Part shown: piece after piece, positions 61,678-64,000 of the stretch
Position numbering within the stretch: position 1 is the first letter of the stretch
Layout: the number at the start of each line of letters is the position of its first letter
DNA from: Arthrobacter sp. EM1
GTDB taxonomy: Bacteria; Actinomycetota; Actinomycetes; Actinomycetales; Micrococcaceae
Assembly (NCBI RefSeq): GCF_029964055.1
Contig: NZ_CP124836.1
Coordinates: 1,922,001 to 1,986,000, forward strand
Direction: 5' to 3'
Length of the DNA stretch: 64,000 nt
The notes under the pieces: generated by a model
Database searches by the model: none
The model's input: the letters and a program-made list of their open reading frames with translations, nothing else
Told to the model about the DNA's origin: nothing
Program-made: the position numbers and the translations under genes

Positions 61678-61755
61678 TGCCACCGGCCCGGAAACGGTTG
61701 GGCGGACACGGATGGTCAAGGTGGCCGCCCACCGGGGCCGCGGCGCGGGGCTAAT

Positions 61756-61803
61756 GGCACTCCCGGAGAATCTCCCGGAGTGCCAAGATGGCCTCACTAT
61801 AAA
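61756..61803 (+). promoter_or_regulatory. 29-bp dyad next to a -10 element of the universal stress protein gene
   Basis: GGCACTCCCGGAGA (61756-61769), a central A, and TCTCCCGGAGTGCC (61771-61784) form a dyad paired in 13 of 14 positions. TATAAA at 61798-61803 is a good -10 hexamer, 35 nt before the USP start. The dyad occupies the -35 position, where no -35 hexamer is found, the layout of an activator-dependent promoter. No T-run follows, so it is a less likely terminator for the upstream gene. Confidence 0.55.
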
Positions 61804-61837
61804 GCCAGGACCCATTGCTAAGCGAAGTGGAGGACTC

Positions 61838-62275
61838 ATGGACGATAGCGGGAGTTTCAGGATTGTGGTGGGGGTGGACGGTTCGCCGCAGTCCAAGGCC
61901 GCCATGGACTGGGCAATCGTAGAAGCCAAGCTCCGCAACGGCCAGGTGCTGGCGCTTGCGGCGTGGAACTTCCCCTATGTCGGCGATGCCCTGGGCCAGG
62001 TCTGGGACTACGACGTCTTCCAGTCAGATGCCGAGGCCATCCTCAAGGCAGAGCTGGCCCGCGTCACGGACCAGGGAGTGAACATCACCGGACGCGCAGT
62101 GCAGGCTAATCCCGGCTCAGCGCTCGTGGAAGCCTCCCGGGCGGCCGACCTGGTGGTCGTCGGTTCACGAGGACACGGAGGATTCACCGGCATGATGCTC
62201 GGGTCCGTGTCGGCAGCTGCGGTTCATCATGCGCATTGCCCGGTGCTTGTACTTCGCGAACGCAGCACGGAGTAG
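61838..62275 (+). CDS. Universal stress protein (UspA family)
   Basis: A 145-residue single-domain USP with the ATP-binding pattern G-x2-G-x9-G-S: VVGSRGHGGFTGMMLGSVS, and IVVGVDGSPQSKAAMDWAI at the N-terminus. Cytoplasmic stress or dormancy-linked protein. ATG 61838 is fixed by GGAGG five bases upstream; the frame is open to 61712. Confidence 0.93.
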   Translation: MDDSGSFRIVVGVDGSPQSKAAMDWAIVEAKLRNGQVLALAAWNFPYVGDALGQVWDYDVFQSDAEAILKAELARVTDQGVNITGRAVQANPGSALVEASRAADLVVVGSRGHGGFTGMMLGSVSAAAVHHAHCPVLVLRERSTE

Positions 62276-62324
62276 GTCCCGATGGTGCGGTGCCCCTGGA
62301 TCTCTCTTGGGCTATCGTGGGGCC

Positions 62325-62702
62325 ATGCCCAGTCAATTAGCTGCTGTTGCCATCGACGCGATCAGGCCAAAAGTGGTCGCCGATTTCTGGTGCGCCGTCC
62401 TGGGCTGGCACGTTGTTGAAGCGGACAGCGACGTCATCAGCATTGCGCCGCAGGATAAAACCCGGCCCTCCATCGATGTAATTGCGGTGCCCGAAGGCAA
62501 GACCATCAAGAACCGGCTGCACTTCGACCTGCGGGCCGACGGCCTCTCCACTGCCGAGGAACTGGAGCGACTGCTCGCCCTCGGCGCGCAGCGCACAAAT
62601 GTGGGCCAAGGCCCGAATGCCAGTTGGGTGGTACTGGCTGATCCCGAGGGCAACGAGTTCTGCTTGCTGTCCCGAACGGTCCAGGACGTCGACCCGGACT
62701 AA
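62325..62702 (+). CDS. VOC family protein
   Basis: A 125-residue VOC/glyoxalase-like protein: MPSQLAAVAIDAIRPKVVAD, FWCAVLGWHVVEADSDVISI, and the end WVVLADPEGNEFCLLSRTVQ. No clear ribosome site; TATCGT seven bases before the ATG suggests a leaderless mRNA. Substrate unknown. Confidence 0.88.
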   Translation: MPSQLAAVAIDAIRPKVVADFWCAVLGWHVVEADSDVISIAPQDKTRPSIDVIAVPEGKTIKNRLHFDLRADGLSTAEELERLLALGAQRTNVGQGPNASWVVLADPEGNEFCLLSRTVQDVDPD

Positions 62703-62723
62703 GCGGTTGAGCCGCCGGCGGAC

Positions 62724-63581
62724 TCAGTATTTGTAGAAGCCTTCGCCTGTCGCGACGCCAAGCTTGCCCTTGTCGATGTAGCTCTCCTTCAGGTACCGGG
62801 CGAACGCCTGCGACCCGGCGTCGGCTGAGGACGAGGCGATGTTGTACGCGGTTCCCAGGCCCACAACGTCGTAGATCTGGAACGGGCCGCTCGGTGCTCC
62901 GGTAGCAATGCGCCAGGTTTTGTCAATCGTTTCGGGGCTGGCGACGCCCTGGAGCAGCAAGCCGGCGGCCGCATTCAGGAGCGGGACCAGCAGCGAGTTC
63001 AGGACGTACCCCGCTTTCTCCTTCTTGATCTCGATCGGCTCCAGTCCGCTGTTTCGGGCGAAGCCAACGACGGCGTCGAACACCGCCGGGTCCGTGTCGG
63101 CGGTGCCCATCACCTCGGCAATGTTCTGCGTCCAGATGTTGTTGGCGTAGTGGATGGCAAGGAAGCGGTCGGGGCGGCCGGTGGAATCCTTGAGGTCGCT
63201 GGGCAGCAGGGTTGAGGAGTTGGTGGCGAAGATGGTCTTGGCGGGAGCAAGATCCGCGAGCTTGCGGTAAAGGTTCCGCTTGAGCTCAAGCATTTCCGGT
63301 ACCGCTTCAATCACGAGGTCAGCGTTCGCGACGGCGGCCCCGAGGTCAGCGGTGAGGTGGAGGTTGCCAAGAGCTGCCTCAGCCTTTCCCGCCACGGCGC
63401 CGGCAACCGTTTGTTCCCGGTAGATACCGGCGAGGTGATCGAAGCGGGCCCGGGCCTTTTCGAGAGCCGCGTCGTCGATGTCATAGGCCGTGACCTCGAA
63501 TCCGTGGAAGGCGGCCTGGTAGGCGATCTGCGATCCGAGCACTCCGGTACCGAGCACGGTCAGCGTTTTGATGTCGGGCAT
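62724..63581 (-). CDS. 3-hydroxyacyl-CoA dehydrogenase family protein
   Basis: A 285-residue enzyme: NAD site VLGTGVLGSQIAYQAAFHGF, ANADLVIEAVPEMLELKRNL, FATNSSTLLPSDLKD, and the catalytic His in FLAIHYANNIWTQ, then the C-terminal dimer domain (KAGYVLNSLLVPLLNAAAGL). It converts 3-hydroxybutyryl-CoA-type substrates. The His context (AIHYANNIW rather than HFFNP) marks a less studied subgroup. 27 bp follow a TetR gene. Confidence 0.9.
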   Translation of the reverse strand: MPDIKTLTVLGTGVLGSQIAYQAAFHGFEVTAYDIDDAALEKARARFDHLAGIYREQTVAGAVAGKAEAALGNLHLTADLGAAVANADLVIEAVPEMLELKRNLYRKLADLAPAKTIFATNSSTLLPSDLKDSTGRPDRFLAIHYANNIWTQNIAEVMGTADTDPAVFDAVVGFARNSGLEPIEIKKEKAGYVLNSLLVPLLNAAAGLLLQGVASPETIDKTWRIATGAPSGPFQIYDVVGLGTAYNIASSSADAGSQAFARYLKESYIDKGKLGVATGEGFYKY

Positions 63582-63607
63582 TCGAGTTTTTCCTTTCGAG
63601 CCGGGCG

Positions 63608-64000
63608 CTAGGGGCGGCCGGGGTTGACGGACCCGTAGATACTGCGGATCCAGATGGTTGCTAACACGTCCAGTGCGCGTGACTCGGCGATGGCGGGGCT
63701 CTCCTGGTTGAGCACCGCGGTGATCACCCGCTCGTTCATCAGGTTGAGGCTCACGGCGAGGTCGTGGGCATCGATACCCCGCGGCGCGGCCCCCCGGGCT
63801 TGCTCTGAGGTGATCACATCGGTCGAGAAGTCGGCCCAGGACTGCATCGACTTGGACCAGAGCTTGCGGACCTCATCGTTGCGGGAACGGGCCGTGATCG
63901 CCGCGGTGGCGACGCCGCGGTGGGACGCGAACACCGCCACGAACATGCCGATGGAACGGGTCCACGCTGCCGCGGGATCGCTTTCGAAATCCCGCGGCAA
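63608..64000 (-). CDS. TetR family regulator, 5' end beyond the window
   Basis: 130 residues of a C-terminal ligand-binding domain: RSIGMFVAVFASHRGVATAA, LWSKSMQSWADFSTDVITSE, VSLNLMNERVITAVLNQESP and VLATIWIRSIYGS, the helix 8-9 pattern of the EthR-like TetR group. The DNA-binding part is cut off by the window end. It probably represses the dehydrogenase gene 26 bp downstream; the ligand may be an acyl-CoA or its precursor. Confidence 0.85.
   Translation of the reverse strand: MPRDFESDPAAAWTRSIGMFVAVFASHRGVATAAITARSRNDEVRKLWSKSMQSWADFSTDVITSEQARGAAPRGIDAHDLAVSLNLMNERVITAVLNQESPAIAESRALDVLATIWIRSIYGSVNPGRP

Overview
The window is high-GC DNA from an actinobacterium of the Micrococcaceae (Arthrobacter / Pseudarthrobacter type). 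The evidence is the gene order (thrS-HIT-pgsA-pdxS, and pdxT-yebC-ruvCAB-yajC-secDF-rel), the mycothiol genes (mycoredoxin and a mycothiol-linked formaldehyde dehydrogenase), an actinobacterial acVLRF1 release factor, zinc-free S4, a MurT/GatD pair, DnaE2 with a DUF6504 partner, and frequent GTG/TTG starts. Most of it is chromosomal core. No rRNA, tRNA, CRISPR array or transposase was seen, and no stretch over 300 bases lacks a gene or gene remnant.

Layout. 1-5.4 kb: translation and repair block on the minus strand (alaS, two small conserved proteins, rpsD, rarA). 5.4-11.3 kb: accessory stretch with acVLRF1, a membrane protein, a PadR/DUF1048 pair, a 903-residue protein built of six beta-repeats, a phospholipase D / sphingomyelinase D-like domain and a PLAT domain, and two small proteins. 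11.6-16.4 kb: a CYTH/CHAD protein divergent from a PAP2-DedA-response regulator-histidine kinase operon that has an 11-bp-phased direct repeat in its promoter region. 16.7-18.3 kb: a decaying homocysteine methyltransferase gene whose 5' end has been deleted into a GNAT acetyltransferase. 18.3-25.7 kb: aspS, an APC permease, hisS, a cyclophilin-type isomerase and a DUF349 protein. 25.7-36.4 kb: an AbiEi-like orphan, then rel, secF, secD, yajC, ruvB, ruvA, ruvC, yebC and pdxT, all on the minus strand.

36.4-45 kb: a plus-strand block (murT-gatD, a GT4 glycosyltransferase with a methyltransferase, an M3 peptidase) and two minus-strand genes (alpha/beta hydrolase, CapA lipoprotein) separate pdxT from its partner pdxS. 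A 68-bp palindrome lies at the pdxS-side edge. 45-53.4 kb: pdxS, pgsA, HIT, thrS, then a LexA-box-controlled DUF6504-dnaE2 operon. 53.5-58.9 kb: small enzymes (chorismate mutase, VOC protein, SRAP/YedK, MDR oxidoreductase), then mycoredoxin and the mscR-MBL formaldehyde detoxification pair. 59-64 kb: SDR, an exported SPOR + phosphodiester glycosidase protein, a universal stress protein behind a 29-bp dyad, a second VOC protein, a 3-hydroxyacyl-CoA dehydrogenase and its TetR neighbour, cut by the window edge.

The most unusual items are the leaderless beta-repeat/PLD/PLAT protein (7857-10568), the self-contained lipid-phosphatase/DedA/two-component operon, and the multi-step decay of mmuM. All coordinates and motifs were read by eye. 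Family names are recalled from knowledge of the families, not from a search.
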